The notes below the pieces were generated by a model, which saw only the letters and a list, made by a program, of their open reading frames with translations, ran no database searches and had not been told where the DNA came from. From Rhizobium aethiopicum (GTDB lineage: Bacteria; Pseudomonadota; Alphaproteobacteria; Rhizobiales; Rhizobiaceae), in assembly GCF_014197535.1 (NCBI RefSeq), contig NZ_JACIFV010000014.1:1-64000 (forward strand): a stretch of DNA of 64,000 nt. The letters are read 5' to 3'. Each line of letters starts with the position of its first letter. Position 1 is the stretch's first letter. Shown one piece after another: positions 35,125 through 43,851 of this stretch. Position numbers and translations under genes: made by a program.

Positions 35125-36264
35125 ATGGCAAAATCTGCGGCTGGAAGCCCGTATATTTACGGGATCGACGCACTGCGATTTGTATGTGCGCTCATGGTGA
35201 CCGTATTTCATCTTGGATTTGCTTCCTGGGCTTCGCCGTTATATCTCCGAGCCTATGCAATGCCGGCGATCGAGAACATCGCTCAGCCCGGATGGGTTGG
35301 CGTCGAATTGTTCTTCGTCATATCGGGCTTCGTCATCGTCAACTCCGCCGCTTCCGCCAGCGCCATGTCCTTTCTCAAAGGGCGCATTCTGCGGCTCTAT
35401 CCGGCGGTATGGATCTGCGCATCGCTGACGCTGATCATCATCGCGACGCAAGACGTCAACAGACGCCTCCTCTGGAATTATCTGCGCTCGATCACGCTCT
35501 ATCCCGGCGGGCCCTGGATAGACGGCCAATATTGGACCTTGGCATGCGAGATCTGTTTCTATGCCATCATCTTCATCATGTGCGCGACGCGGCAAAAGAC
35601 GAGGATGCCTGCCCTGGCGCTCGGCCTGTCGTTGGCCAGCACAGCGTTCATTGCGCTGTTATACGCCTTTCCCGATGCAGCCATCCCGGCCATATTCACA
35701 GAGACCGCCTGGCGGGCCATTCCCTTCTATTATGGCTGCCAATTCGCTATCGGCATCTACATATGGCTGCTGTCCCAGGGTCGGATGAACCGCATTTCCT
35801 GGCTGGGCTTCCTCTGCGCCCTGGCGACGGGGACTGTTCAGATCTACATGGCAGGCGAGAACACCAGCGACCGTACGCTCGCCGCTGCGGGCCATGCTTT
35901 CTCGTCGTTTCCCGCAATCGTCGTCTGGGCGGCGGGGCTGGCCTCGATCGTTGCAAGCGTCGGCTACAGCAAGCGGATCAGTCACCTGCCGGCCTCCTTC
36001 CTTCAGTCGGTGAAGACCCTCGGCTCGATGACCTACCCGCTCTATCTCCTGCATTTCGCCATCGGCGTCCAGCTTCTCGACTGGTTGACTGCTCTAGGAT
36101 TGGCACCGCTCCCGGCGCTGGTTCTAGCCGTCGCGATCGTCTGCTCAATGTCGCTTGCGGTGTGCAAATGGGGAGAGCCGCCGATCCGCAAGGTCCTGCG
36201 AGGGTTCCTCGACCGGCTTGGGCAGCGCGCTGCCGGATTTCAGGCGAAGGAGTCTCGGGCTTAG
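35125..36264 (+). CDS. OafA/YrhL-type acyltransferase (acyltransferase 3 family)
   Basis: This is a 379-residue inner-membrane protein with about ten hydrophobic helices. The family signature R-F-V-C-A-L-M-V-T-V-F-H near the N-terminus contains the catalytic-type His, and GVELFFVISGFVI follows, then R-I-L-R-L-Y-P. Members O-acylate (acetyl or succinyl) surface polysaccharides, lipopolysaccharide, Nod factors or peptidoglycan. No polysaccharide cluster is adjacent, so the target is unknown. The ATG at 35125 has GGAG nine bases upstream; an in-frame GTG at 35107 is an alternative. It lies downstream of the small Gly/Asp-rich gene but beyond a terminator. Confidence 0.85.
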   Translation: MAKSAAGSPYIYGIDALRFVCALMVTVFHLGFASWASPLYLRAYAMPAIENIAQPGWVGVELFFVISGFVIVNSAASASAMSFLKGRILRLYPAVWICASLTLIIIATQDVNRRLLWNYLRSITLYPGGPWIDGQYWTLACEICFYAIIFIMCATRQKTRMPALALGLSLASTAFIALLYAFPDAAIPAIFTETAWRAIPFYYGCQFAIGIYIWLLSQGRMNRISWLGFLCALATGTVQIYMAGENTSDRTLAAAGHAFSSFPAIVVWAAGLASIVASVGYSKRISHLPASFLQSVKTLGSMTYPLYLLHFAIGVQLLDWLTALGLAPLPALVLAVAIVCSMSLAVCKWGEPPIRKVLRGFLDRLGQRAAGFQAKESRA

Positions 36265-36346
36265 GGGGAATCGAGAAGAGGGTAGGCCGGAGGCGCGATG
36301 ACGTCCGATTTCCCGTCTCGGTTCTTGCCTTGAAGTTTACCCCACT

Positions 36347-36437
36347 CTCCGTCCTGCTCGGGCTTGACCCGAGCATCTATGTGGCCTCTTGCAGCACGGG
36401 GAATGGATTCCAGGCTCAAGGCCTGGAATGACGGAGG
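36347..36437. repeat. Intergenic repeat (family C), 90-bp form
   Basis: The element is bounded by CTCCGTC and GACGGAG and holds two inner palindromes, TGCTCGGGCTTGACCCGAGCA and a second one around CCAGGCTCAAGGCCTGG. A degraded further piece follows near 36497-36540. It fills most of the 353-base gap 36265-36617 between convergent genes, in which I see no gene. Confidence 0.7.
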
Positions 36438-36617
36438 TTGAGGAGAGCGAGCGGCAGGGGACACTCCGCTCAAGGCCCCTGCCGCGGAGCTCACTCCACC
36501 TTGCTCCTGCTCAGGCTTGACACGCGCATTCACGCGACTTCCTTCAACGCAGAATGGCCGCCTTCGCGCGGAAGGCGGCCATTGCGACACGCTGAGCAAG
36601 TATCGGCCGTTACGCGC

Positions 36618-37184
36618 TCAAGCGCGCGCCGGCAGCAGGGGATAGCCGACCATGACGGCGCGGCCGAGGAGGGCAGCGACGATGGCCTTGATCACATCGC
36701 CCGGAATGAAAGCCATCGAGCCGACGAAGGCTTTCGTGAAGCCGAGGCCTGCGACGGTCGCGAGGTAGGTGATGCCGAAGGCGTAGAGCACGACGATCCC
36801 GCCGATCATCGCGGCCAGGAAGAAGCTCACCGTCTGCACCAGGCCGGATTGCCCGTGGTTGACCAGCCGCTCGCTGAGATAGCCGGTGACGAAGGCGCCA
36901 AAGATCCAGCCGACGAGGAAGCCGGCCGTGGGCGAGGCGAAGATCGCCAGGCCGCCGCGGCCGCCGGACAGCACCGGCAGGCCGATCGCGACCAGCAGCA
37001 GCACGATCAGCACGGCGATCGCGCCGCGCCGGGCGCCGAGCACGACGCCGGCCATCATGACGCCGAGCGATTGGGCGGTGATCGGCACCGGGATGAAGCC
37101 GAGCGAGATCGGCGGCAGCAGGCCGAGCGCCACGATAATCGCGGCAAAGAGGGCGGTAAGGACGAGGTCGCGGGTGCTCATCAT
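36618..37184 (-). CDS. bioY: Biotin transporter substrate-binding S component BioY
   Basis: BioY is the membrane protein that captures biotin in the ECF-type importer. It has 188 residues and six hydrophobic segments. Family features are the P-I-T-A-Q-S-L-G-V-M-M-A-G segment, G-L-P-V-L-S-G-G-R-G-G, and A-S-P-T-A-G-F-L-V-G-W. It is the third gene of the minus-strand unit bioM-bioN-bioY, starting 21 bases after the bioN stop. BioY can work alone with low capacity, and BioMN raises the affinity. No BioR-type operator is evident before bioM. Confidence 0.95.
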   Translation of the reverse strand: MMSTRDLVLTALFAAIIVALGLLPPISLGFIPVPITAQSLGVMMAGVVLGARRGAIAVLIVLLLVAIGLPVLSGGRGGLAIFASPTAGFLVGWIFGAFVTGYLSERLVNHGQSGLVQTVSFFLAAMIGGIVVLYAFGITYLATVAGLGFTKAFVGSMAFIPGDVIKAIVAALLGRAVMVGYPLLPARA

Positions 37185-37205
37185 GAACTCCGTGTTAAAA
37201 AATCG

Positions 37206-37814
37206 TTAACTTCCATGCCGCCGAATGCGGCGCGCGTCAATCGCGGCGGCGACATTATCCGCGTCCTTCAGCGTCAGAATGATCAGCGGCGCAAGCAGGC
37301 TAGTCGGCCGGACCTTCAGCCCCCGCGCCTTGTGCGCCTCGCGGATCGCCTGGTAACGGTTGACGATCTCAGGCACGAAGCGCAGCACCAGCCCGAGAGC
37401 GAGACCGATATCGTCGGCCTGAACCCGTCCGGTGCGCTCGAGCGGGCGGGCGAGCGCCGTCACCTCGTCGATGAACTCGGTAATGGTCGTCGTCGCCGTC
37501 ACGCTGGCGGCGAGAAGCATCAGCGCCGTCAGCCGCAGCACCGGCACGAGCGCTGTCTGCCATGGATTGAAGATGAGGTTGAAGAGGGCGACGACCGCAA
37601 TCGTCAGGAAGATCGGCCGCAGACGTCGCAACGCCTCGTCGAGCGGCAGGCCGACCGTGCCGTAGAGCACCGCCGCCGCCAGCACGGCGCCCGAGAGCAG
37701 AAGCAGATTGTGGCTGATGAACAGCAGCATGGCGAAGGCCGTCAGCGACAGGAGTTTTGCCCGCGGCGAGAGTCGGTGCATGCGGCTGTTGCCTTCGACG
37801 TAGAGCGATTGCAT
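37206..37814 (-). CDS. bioN: Biotin ECF transporter transmembrane T component BioN
   Basis: BioN is the EcfT/CbiQ-family membrane subunit that couples ATP hydrolysis by BioM to movement of BioY. It has 202 residues. Hydrophobic segments lie in the N-terminal two thirds, and the two Ala-Arg-Gly-type coupling signatures are in the cytoplasmic C-terminal region: EAHKARGLK and AIDARRIRRHG. The second is A-R-R and not A-R-G, which is common in BioN. Its ATG overlaps the bioM stop by one base (TGATG), indicating translational coupling. Confidence 0.93.
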   Translation of the reverse strand: MQSLYVEGNSRMHRLSPRAKLLSLTAFAMLLFISHNLLLLSGAVLAAAVLYGTVGLPLDEALRRLRPIFLTIAVVALFNLIFNPWQTALVPVLRLTALMLLAASVTATTTITEFIDEVTALARPLERTGRVQADDIGLALGLVLRFVPEIVNRYQAIREAHKARGLKVRPTSLLAPLIILTLKDADNVAAAIDARRIRRHGS

Positions 37815-38488
37815 CAGGCGGCGATCTCTCTGTAGCGGGCGATGGCTTCGGCCGCCGGCGCATCGGCGGCAAGCCGCCCTTGATGAAACAGCAGCACCCG
37901 CTCGAACCCGCCGATCAGCTCGAGGTCGTGGGTGATGACGATGGCGCTTTCCGGCAGTCCGGCGATGATCCTCTCGACCAGCGCCCGGTTCTTCAGATCG
38001 AGCTGGTTGGTCGGCTCGTCGAGGATGAGAATGCCGGGGCCGGTCGCCAGCACCGAGCAGAGTGCGGCCACCTGCAGTTCGCCGCCGGAAAGCTCGTGCG
38101 CGCGGCGATCGGCCAGCGCCTCGGCGCCGAAGCGGGCCAGCACGCCTTCGACCCTTGCCTCGATCTCCCCTTTGCTGAGGCCGCGCCGCTTCAGCCCGAA
38201 GGCGATGTCGTCCTTGACGATCGGCAGGATGATCTGGTTCTGCGGCGACTGGAAGATGAAGCCGACATCGGCGACAACAGTCTTCTCGTCGGCCGTGTCG
38301 CGGCCATTGACCATGACGCGGCCGCTGGTCGGCTTGGTCAGCCCGTTGATCAGCCGCGCAAAGGTGGTCTTGCCCGAGCCGTTCAGCCCGATGACGCCGA
38401 TGCGTTTGCCGCTGATGGCGAGCGTCAGCGGCTCCAGCGCCACCCGCGCCCCGAAACTGACACCCGCGCTTTCGAATTGAATGTTCAA
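37814..38488 (-). CDS. bioM: Biotin ECF transporter ATPase BioM
   Basis: BioM is the ABC-type ATPase that powers biotin import with BioN and BioY. It has 224 residues. The Walker A motif is GLNGSGKTT, the Q-loop is FQSPQNQ, the ABC signature is LSGGELQ, Walker B is ILILDEPTNQLD, and the switch His is in VITHDLE. It is the first gene of bioMNY. The 316-base upstream gap (38489-38804) carries a family A repeat and the promoters of bioM and of the divergent YcaQ-like gene. Confidence 0.94.
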   Translation of the reverse strand: MNIQFESAGVSFGARVALEPLTLAISGKRIGVIGLNGSGKTTFARLINGLTKPTSGRVMVNGRDTADEKTVVADVGFIFQSPQNQIILPIVKDDIAFGLKRRGLSKGEIEARVEGVLARFGAEALADRRAHELSGGELQVAALCSVLATGPGILILDEPTNQLDLKNRALVERIIAGLPESAIVITHDLELIGGFERVLLFHQGRLAADAPAAEAIARYREIAA

Positions 38489-38550
38489 AGCAGTCCCTCG
38501 TATCCGGCGACGCTGGAAAGCGCCATCAATGGGCAGATCTGCGAGACCAG

Positions 38551-38690
38551 CCCCTCATCCGGCTGCCGCCACCTTCTCCCCGCTTGCGGGGCGAAGGGGC
38601 CATGCGGCGACCTCTCGGTTCCCCACCAGCCTCTCGCAGGGCACGTCCCCTCTCCCCGTCAGAACGGGGAGAGGGTTAGGGTGAGGGGCA
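38551..38690. repeat. Intergenic palindromic repeat (family A), 140-bp form
   Basis: The element runs from CCCCTCATCCGGC to GGGTGAGGGGC. It includes the hairpins CTTCTCCCCGC...GCGGGGCGAAGG and CTCTCCCCGTC...GACGGGGAGAG-like arms. It matches the elements at 43058 and 62182 in inverse orientation. It sits between the divergent bioM and YcaQ-like genes, so it may affect one of their leaders. Confidence 0.8.
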
Positions 38691-38804
38691 GCCGCGCCGC
38701 AGACGCAGCCATTGGCGCCAACCTGATAGCAGTGCTTCTACAAAGAGCAAATCGCGCTGTCGATATCGGGTGGCTAGGAAGATTTTCCGCGTTATGATAC
38801 GGCC

Positions 38805-39995
38805 ATGACGAATCTGCTTTCCAATTCCGATGCCCGCCGCGTCTTTCTTGCCAAGCAGGGCCTCAGCGCCCCACCGAACCGCGCCTTGACCAAGGCCGGC
38901 CTGCTGCAGCTGATCCACGATCTCGGCTTCGTCCAGGTGGATAGCATCCAGACGGTTGAGCGGGCGCATCATCAGATCCTGTTTTCCCGCAACCAGACCT
39001 ATCGGCGCGAGCATCTGAAGGCGCTGCTCGAAAAGGAACGCGCGCTGTTCGAGCATTGGACGCACGATGCCTCGATCCTGCCGAGCGCCTTCTTCGTCTA
39101 TTGGAAGCACAAGTTCCGCCATCAGGAGAAGGTCTTGGTCGAGCGCTGGCGCAAGTGGCGCGGCGAGGGTTTCGAGGCGGCTTTTGAGGAGACCTATGAG
39201 CGTGTCCGTCGCGACGGCGCGATGCTGGCGCGCGACGTCAAGGCCGATGGCCACGTCTCCGGCGGCTGGTGGAACTGGCATCCGAACAAGACGGCGCTCG
39301 AATATTTCTGGCACACCGGCAAGTTCGCCATCGCCGGCCGCTCGAATTTCCAGAAGATCTATGATCTGACCGAGCGCGTCATCCCGGCCGAATTCCGCGA
39401 GCCGGAGGTGAGCCGCGAAGACTTCGTCGATTGGGCCTGCCGCAGCGCGCTTGCCCGCCTCGGTTTTGCCACCCACGGTGAGATCGCAGCCTTCTGGAAC
39501 CTGGTCTCGCCCGACGAAGCCAAGGCCTGGGTATCAGCCCATCGCGACGAGCTGACCGAAGTGCTGGTCGAGCCGGCGCTCGGGGCCAAGGCACGGCCAT
39601 CCTGGGCCTTTGCCGACTTTCTCTCGACGCTCGACAGCCATCCCGATGCTCCGCCCCGCATCCGCGTGCTCAGCCCCTTCGACCCGATGATCCGCGACCG
39701 CAACCGCACCGAACGCCTGTTCGGCTTCTTCTACCGCATCGAGGTTTTCGTGCCCGAGCCGAAGCGTGAGTATGGCTATTACGTCTTCCCGCTGCTCGAA
39801 GGCGACAGGCTGATCGGCCGCATCGACATGAAGGCCGACCGGAAGAAATCGACGCTCGATGTCAGGCGGCTCTGGCTGGAGCCGGGCGTGAAGCCTTCTG
39901 CCGGGCGGCTGGAGCGGCTGGAGGCGGAACTGGAGCGGGTGGCGCGGTTTGCGGGGGTGGAGAAGGTGGTGCTTTTGGAGGGGTGGAGAGGGTAA
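38805..39995 (+). CDS. YcaQ-family DNA glycosylase (winged helix)
   Basis: This is a 396-residue protein of the HTH_42/AlkZ-like superfamily. Members such as E. coli YcaQ (AlkX) unhook interstrand crosslinks and remove alkylated bases. The expected Q-x-D catalytic motif is visible in GFVQVDSIQTV (about residues 42-46). Conserved features also include the segment RAHHQILFSR, a W-H-x-D-like segment HWTHDASILP, and the C-terminal PFDPMIRDRNR. There is no signal peptide. It is monocistronic. The ribosome site before the ATG is weak. Confidence 0.85.
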   Translation: MTNLLSNSDARRVFLAKQGLSAPPNRALTKAGLLQLIHDLGFVQVDSIQTVERAHHQILFSRNQTYRREHLKALLEKERALFEHWTHDASILPSAFFVYWKHKFRHQEKVLVERWRKWRGEGFEAAFEETYERVRRDGAMLARDVKADGHVSGGWWNWHPNKTALEYFWHTGKFAIAGRSNFQKIYDLTERVIPAEFREPEVSREDFVDWACRSALARLGFATHGEIAAFWNLVSPDEAKAWVSAHRDELTEVLVEPALGAKARPSWAFADFLSTLDSHPDAPPRIRVLSPFDPMIRDRNRTERLFGFFYRIEVFVPEPKREYGYYVFPLLEGDRLIGRIDMKADRKKSTLDVRRLWLEPGVKPSAGRLERLEAELERVARFAGVEKVVLLEGWRG

Positions 39996-40030
39996 TCCCT
40001 TCGCGGCAGGCGCAGCGTTCTCCGCGAAAA

Positions 40031-40186
40031 CCCCTCCCCAACCCCTCCCCACAAGGGGGAGGGGCTGCTGCGTGGCGCCCCGTCGAGTTTCATTCCTGAC
40101 GACGCCAACATGTGGAAGCGCATTTCGGCGGCACGACCCGGCAGCGGGTTAGTCCCTCCCCCTTGTGGGGAGGGGTTGGGGAGGGG
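40031..40186. repeat. Long inverted repeat element (family B), copy 2
   Basis: The arms 40031-40065 and 40152-40186 are the same 35 bases as in the copy at 6544, inverted to each other with one mismatch. The roughly 86-base centre is unrelated to that copy. As there, it lies between two convergent genes. Confidence 0.85.
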
Positions 40187-40213
40187 TCTTTCTCTTGCCA
40201 TCGCTGGCTCCGC

Positions 40214-41317
40214 TCAGCAGATCTCCGTCTTGCTGATCTTGATGCCAAAACCTTCCAGGCCGACATAGTGGCGCTCGCGGCTGGTGAGCAGCTTGATCGA
40301 GCTGACGCCGAGGTCCTTGAGGATCTGGGCGCCGAGGCCGATTTCCAGCCATTCGCTCTCGCGCGTCTGCGCCTCGGTATGGGCTTCGCGGCCCTGGTTG
40401 CGGGCCTTGCGGCCGTTGTCGTAGTGGCCGACGCCGACGGAGCCTTCGCGCAGATAGACGATGACGCCGCGCCCTTCCGCAGCGATCTTCTCCATGTAGA
40501 AATCGACCGGGCTCTTCTTGCCGAAAAGATCCTCGGCAACATTTTCCGGATGCAGGCGCACCGGAATGTCGACGCCGTCGCGGATGTCGCCGAAGACGAC
40601 GGCGAGATGCTGCATCGGATCCCACGGCAGGGAATAGGTATGGGCCTTGGCCTTGCCGAACGGCGTGTCGATGTCGAAGCTCGCGCCATGTTCGACCAGC
40701 GTTTCCTTGCGCTGGCGATAGGCGATGAGGTCGGCGACGGAGACGAGCTTCAGCCCGTGCTTCCCGGCGAAATCGACCACCTGCGGCCCGCGGGTGACGG
40801 TGCCGTCGTCATTGACCAGTTCGGAGATGACGCCGATCGGCGGCAGGCCGGCGAGCCGGCATAGGTCGACGGCCGCTTCCGTATGGCCGGAGCGCATCAG
40901 CACGCCGCCTTCACGCGATATCAGCGGAAAGATGTGGCCGGGACGGACGAAATCGGCGGCCCCCACATTCGGATTGGCGAGGTTGCGTACCGTCAGCGTC
41001 CGGTCGTCGGCCGAGATGCCGGTCGTCGTGCCATGCTTGAAGTCGACCGAGACGGTGAAGGCGGTCGTGTGGGCCGAATCGTTCTCCGCCACCATGGCGT
41101 TGAGGTTGAGGCGCTTGGCCTCTTCCTTCGGCATTGGCGCGCAGACGATGCCTGAGGTATGGCGCACGATGAAGGCCATCTTCTCCGGCGTGGTGTGCAC
41201 GGCGGCGACGATCAGGTCGCCCTCGTTCTCGCGGTCATTGTCGTCCATGACGACGACGATTTCGCCGGCCTCGAAGGCCCTGATGGCGTCGACGACGCGT
41301 TTCTGATCGTAAGACAT
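40214..41317 (-). CDS. ribB: 3,4-dihydroxy-2-butanone-4-phosphate synthase with degenerate GTP cyclohydrolase II domain
   Basis: The N-terminal domain (residues 1-205) makes the four-carbon unit of riboflavin from ribulose 5-phosphate. It shows DDNDRENEGDLI with acidic metal-binding residues, the SGIVCAP segment, and RSGHTEAAVDL. The C-terminal domain (about 210-367) aligns in type with RibA but lacks the zinc-binding C-x2-G-x8-C-x-C motif. GTP cyclohydrolase II activity is therefore unlikely, and the protein is best called RibBX. It begins eight bases after the aroC stop with AGGAG as ribosome site, so the two form an operon. A separate RibA must exist elsewhere. Confidence 0.93.
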   Translation of the reverse strand: MSYDQKRVVDAIRAFEAGEIVVVMDDNDRENEGDLIVAAVHTTPEKMAFIVRHTSGIVCAPMPKEEAKRLNLNAMVAENDSAHTTAFTVSVDFKHGTTTGISADDRTLTVRNLANPNVGAADFVRPGHIFPLISREGGVLMRSGHTEAAVDLCRLAGLPPIGVISELVNDDGTVTRGPQVVDFAGKHGLKLVSVADLIAYRQRKETLVEHGASFDIDTPFGKAKAHTYSLPWDPMQHLAVVFGDIRDGVDIPVRLHPENVAEDLFGKKSPVDFYMEKIAAEGRGVIVYLREGSVGVGHYDNGRKARNQGREAHTEAQTRESEWLEIGLGAQILKDLGVSSIKLLTSRERHYVGLEGFGIKISKTEIC

Positions 41318-41325
41318 GGACGCTC

Positions 41326-42423
41326 CTATTTCAGACGGCCGGTCTGGCCGCGGTCGCGAAGATAATGATCGGCAATGGCGCAGGCGACCATCGCCTCGCC
41401 GATCGGTACGGCGCGGATGCCGACGCAGGGGTCGTGCCGGCCCTTGGTGCGCACCTCGACATTCTTGCCGTCGGCATCGATCGACTGGCGTTCGGTCAGG
41501 ATCGACGAGGTCGGCTTGACGGCGAAACGCGCGACGATCGGCTGTCCCGTCGAGATCCCGCCCAGAATACCGCCGGCATTGTTGGAAAGGAAGATCGGCG
41601 TGCCGTCATTGCCCATGCGCATTTCGTCGGCATTGTCTTCGCCTGAAGTTTCGGCGGCGGCAAAACCATTGCCGATCTCCACGCCCTTGACGGCATTGAT
41701 CGACATCAGCAGCGAGGCGATATCCTGGTCGAGCTTCGAATAGATCGGCGCGCCGAGGCCGGCGGGCACGCCTTCGGCGATAACTTCGACGACCGCGCCG
41801 ATCGAGGAGCCCGCCTTGCGGATGCCATCGAGATATTCCTCCCAGACCGGCACGATCGCCGCGTCGGGAGAAAAGAACGGGTTCTGCCCGACCTGGTCCC
41901 AGTCCCAGTTGCTGCGGTCGATCTTGTGCTTGCCGATCTGCACCAGCGCGCCGCGCACGGTGACATCCGGCACGACGAGGCGGGCGATGCCACCGGCGGC
42001 AACCCGGGCTGCGGTCTCGCGCGCCGAGGAGCGGCCGCCGCCGCGATGGTCGCGAATGCCGTATTTGAGGTCGTAGGTATAATCGGCATGGCCGGGGCGA
42101 TATTGCCGGGCGATCTCGCCATAATCCTTGGAGCGCTGGTCGGTGTTCTCGATCAGCATGGAGATCGGCGTGCCTGTCGTCGTCATCGTCTCGCCGTCGG
42201 CATCGAGCATGACGCCGGACAGCACCTTCACCAGATCGTCCTCGCGCCGCTGCGTGACGAAGCGGGACTGGCCCGGCTTGCGCTTGTCGAGCCAGACCTG
42301 CAGGTCGGCAAGCGTAAAGCGCAGGCCGGGAGGGCAGCCGTCGACGACGCAGCCGAGCGCCGGACCATGGCTTTCGCCCCAGGTGGTTACGCGGAAGAGG
42401 TGACCGAATGTATTGTGCGACAT
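41326..42423 (-). CDS. aroC: Chorismate synthase
   Basis: AroC converts 5-enolpyruvylshikimate 3-phosphate to chorismate using reduced FMN, the last common step of aromatic amino acid synthesis. It has 365 residues. The family signatures are present: [14 protein letters not shown] near the N-terminus, [31 protein letters not shown] in the middle, and [17 protein letters not shown] near the end. The frame continues upstream to 42537, but [20 protein letters not shown] is the standard start and has GTGGGAA six bases upstream. It is first in an operon with ribB. Confidence 0.96.
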   Translation of the reverse strand: MSHNTFGHLFRVTTWGESHGPALGCVVDGCPPGLRFTLADLQVWLDKRKPGQSRFVTQRREDDLVKVLSGVMLDADGETMTTTGTPISMLIENTDQRSKDYGEIARQYRPGHADYTYDLKYGIRDHRGGGRSSARETAARVAAGGIARLVVPDVTVRGALVQIGKHKIDRSNWDWDQVGQNPFFSPDAAIVPVWEEYLDGIRKAGSSIGAVVEVIAEGVPAGLGAPIYSKLDQDIASLLMSINAVKGVEIGNGFAAAETSGEDNADEMRMGNDGTPIFLSNNAGGILGGISTGQPIVARFAVKPTSSILTERQSIDADGKNVEVRTKGRHDPCVGIRAVPIGEAMVACAIADHYLRDRGQTGRLK

Positions 42424-42753
42424 GTGTTCCCACGGCGGCGCCTGAGCGCCGGTCGCCGCCGGCCGCGCCATTGCTTGAAAAGGCGCGACACTCATAGGCC
42501 AAAAAACCGCCGAGGCAAAAGCCTTTCTTTGCGTCAAACCGGCAGCGGCGGAAATGCTGTTTCCGCCCGTTGCAACGGGAGGGGCGTCACGAAGCCCGAA
42601 GGGAAGGGCGTGGTTAACGCAGCGTCTTGATTATGTTTAAAATGCGATTCATCAATTGGGCGGGAAAAGCCATCCTTACGGGCAATTTTCGCCATATTCA
42701 GGAGATTATCTGTGGCCAGTGTTCTCGTGCAGCGTTTCAAGAGGATTGTTGCC
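42424..42753. other. Divergent promoter region, aroC / DUF1344 gene
   Basis: The gap holds the promoters of both divergent genes. I see a GC-rich left half and an AT-richer right half (about 42610-42700, TTGATTATGTTTAAAATG), where the promoter of the DUF1344 gene probably lies. There is no repeat element or recognisable operator. Confidence 0.35.
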
Positions 42754-43014
42754 ATGCGTTTCGTCGTCGCCACGCTTTTGGCCACAGCAAGTTTCCTGTC
42801 GCCGATGAGCGGTTTTGCCGAGAGCGCCGATGTCGAGGCGACGATCAAGAAGGTCGACACGGCCAATCTCGTCCTGACGCTCGACGACGGCAAGACCTAT
42901 CAGGCGCCGGAGGAATTCAATTTCGACGGCCTCGAAGCGGGCGTGAAGGTCATCGTCTTCTACACCGAGGTCGACGGCAAGCGCGTCATCAACGATCTCG
43001 ATATTGTTAAGTAG
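42754..43014 (+). CDS. DUF1344 family exported protein
   Basis: This is an 86-residue protein. A signal peptide (MRFVVATLLATASFLSPMSGFAES) is followed by a small beta-rich domain with the DUF1344 pattern V-E-A-T-I-K-K-V-D-T-A-N-L-V-L-T-L-D-D-G-K-T-Y and L-E-A-G-V-K-V. Function is unknown; the fold is probably OB-like. The ATG at 42754 has GAGG nine bases upstream. An in-frame GTG at 42712 with AGGAG eight bases upstream would add 14 basic residues before the signal, so two starts are possible. It stands alone, and a family A repeat follows. Confidence 0.78.
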   Translation: MRFVVATLLATASFLSPMSGFAESADVEATIKKVDTANLVLTLDDGKTYQAPEEFNFDGLEAGVKVIVFYTEVDGKRVINDLDIVK

Positions 43015-43057
43015 GTGGTTTCCAGGGGATGGTCGTGTGAGATCGGCGCCAATGGCT

Positions 43058-43227
43058 GCCCCTCACCCTAACCCTCTCCACGCTCGCGGGGCGAGGGGAC
43101 TTGCCCCACGAGAGCGAGTGGACCGGAGAGCGCGCGGCATGTCCCTTCGCCCCGCGAGCGGGGGTCCGAAGGACGGGTCGAGACCCGTGGCTCGACCCCG
43201 GTCGGTGCCGGCAGGCGGATGAGGGGC
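43058..43227. repeat. Intergenic palindromic repeat (family A), 170-bp form
   Basis: It begins GCCCCTCACCCTAACCC and ends CGGATGAGGGGC. It contains hairpins of the type CTCGCGGGGCGAGGGGAC and CCTTCGCCCCGCGAGCGGGG, plus an extra GGGTCGAGACCCGTGGC segment not seen in other copies. It lies between convergent genes. Confidence 0.75.
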
Positions 43228-43241
43228 AAGGCCAATCGTGC

Positions 43242-43832
43242 CTACAGCCAAATGATCGTCCGCTCGCTCGTATCGATCCTGACAATCCGATCCTGTGGAA
43301 TGCCGCCTTCGGCGGCGGTGCTCTTCGGCAGGTCGGCAATCGCCTGGAACAGCGTGCGGATGACGCCGCCATGGGTGACACAGACGGTAGGACGCTCGAC
43401 CGATTGCAGCCATGCGCCGGTGCGCCAGGAGAGGATTTCGTAGCTCTCCGCATCGTCGCCGGGCGGGATGAAATCCCATTTTGAGGCATTGCGCTCCGCC
43501 ACCCGCTCGGCCTGCGTCGCCTTCAGCTCCTTGAGCGTCGAGCCCTCCCAGTCGCCGAAGGAAATCTCCACCAGTCTCGGATCGGTGCGATAGGCAAGCG
43601 GCGGCAGGCCCATGGCGGCGCGCATGATTTCCATCGTTGCGCGCGTGCGTCCGAGCGGGCTTGCGACGAAATCGAATTCGCCGACCGTCTCGCCGAGAAT
43701 CTCAGCCAGTGCGATGCCGTTCTGCCGGGCCTGTTCCAGGCCGATGGCATTCATCGGCACGTCTTTCTGGCCCTGCAGGCGGCGCTCGGCATTCCAGTCG
43801 GTTTGACCGTGTCTGATCACGTAGATGAGCAC
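43242..43832 (-). CDS. Histidine phosphatase family protein (GpmB-like)
   Basis: This is a 196-residue phosphatase or phosphoglycerate mutase-like enzyme. The active-site motif is I-R-H-G-Q-T-D-W-N at residues 6-14, and the second catalytic His is in VTHGGVIRTL. The acidic residue region FGDWEGSTL is also conserved. It lacks the length of true cofactor-dependent Gpm and probably acts on small phosphoesters. It starts with GTG, nine bases after CGGAG, and follows fabI by 19 bases, so the two are likely cotranscribed. A family A repeat follows its 3-prime end. Confidence 0.87.
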   Translation of the reverse strand: MLIYVIRHGQTDWNAERRLQGQKDVPMNAIGLEQARQNGIALAEILGETVGEFDFVASPLGRTRATMEIMRAAMGLPPLAYRTDPRLVEISFGDWEGSTLKELKATQAERVAERNASKWDFIPPGDDAESYEILSWRTGAWLQSVERPTVCVTHGGVIRTLFQAIADLPKSTAAEGGIPQDRIVRIDTSERTIIWL

Positions 43833-43851
43833 GGTCTCGACTCCGGGGGAC

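Noticed and set aside
36438-37835. 465-codon plus-strand frame across bioY and bioN
   Set aside because: It runs against two clear ECF transporter genes, and its product is a charged low-complexity shadow.
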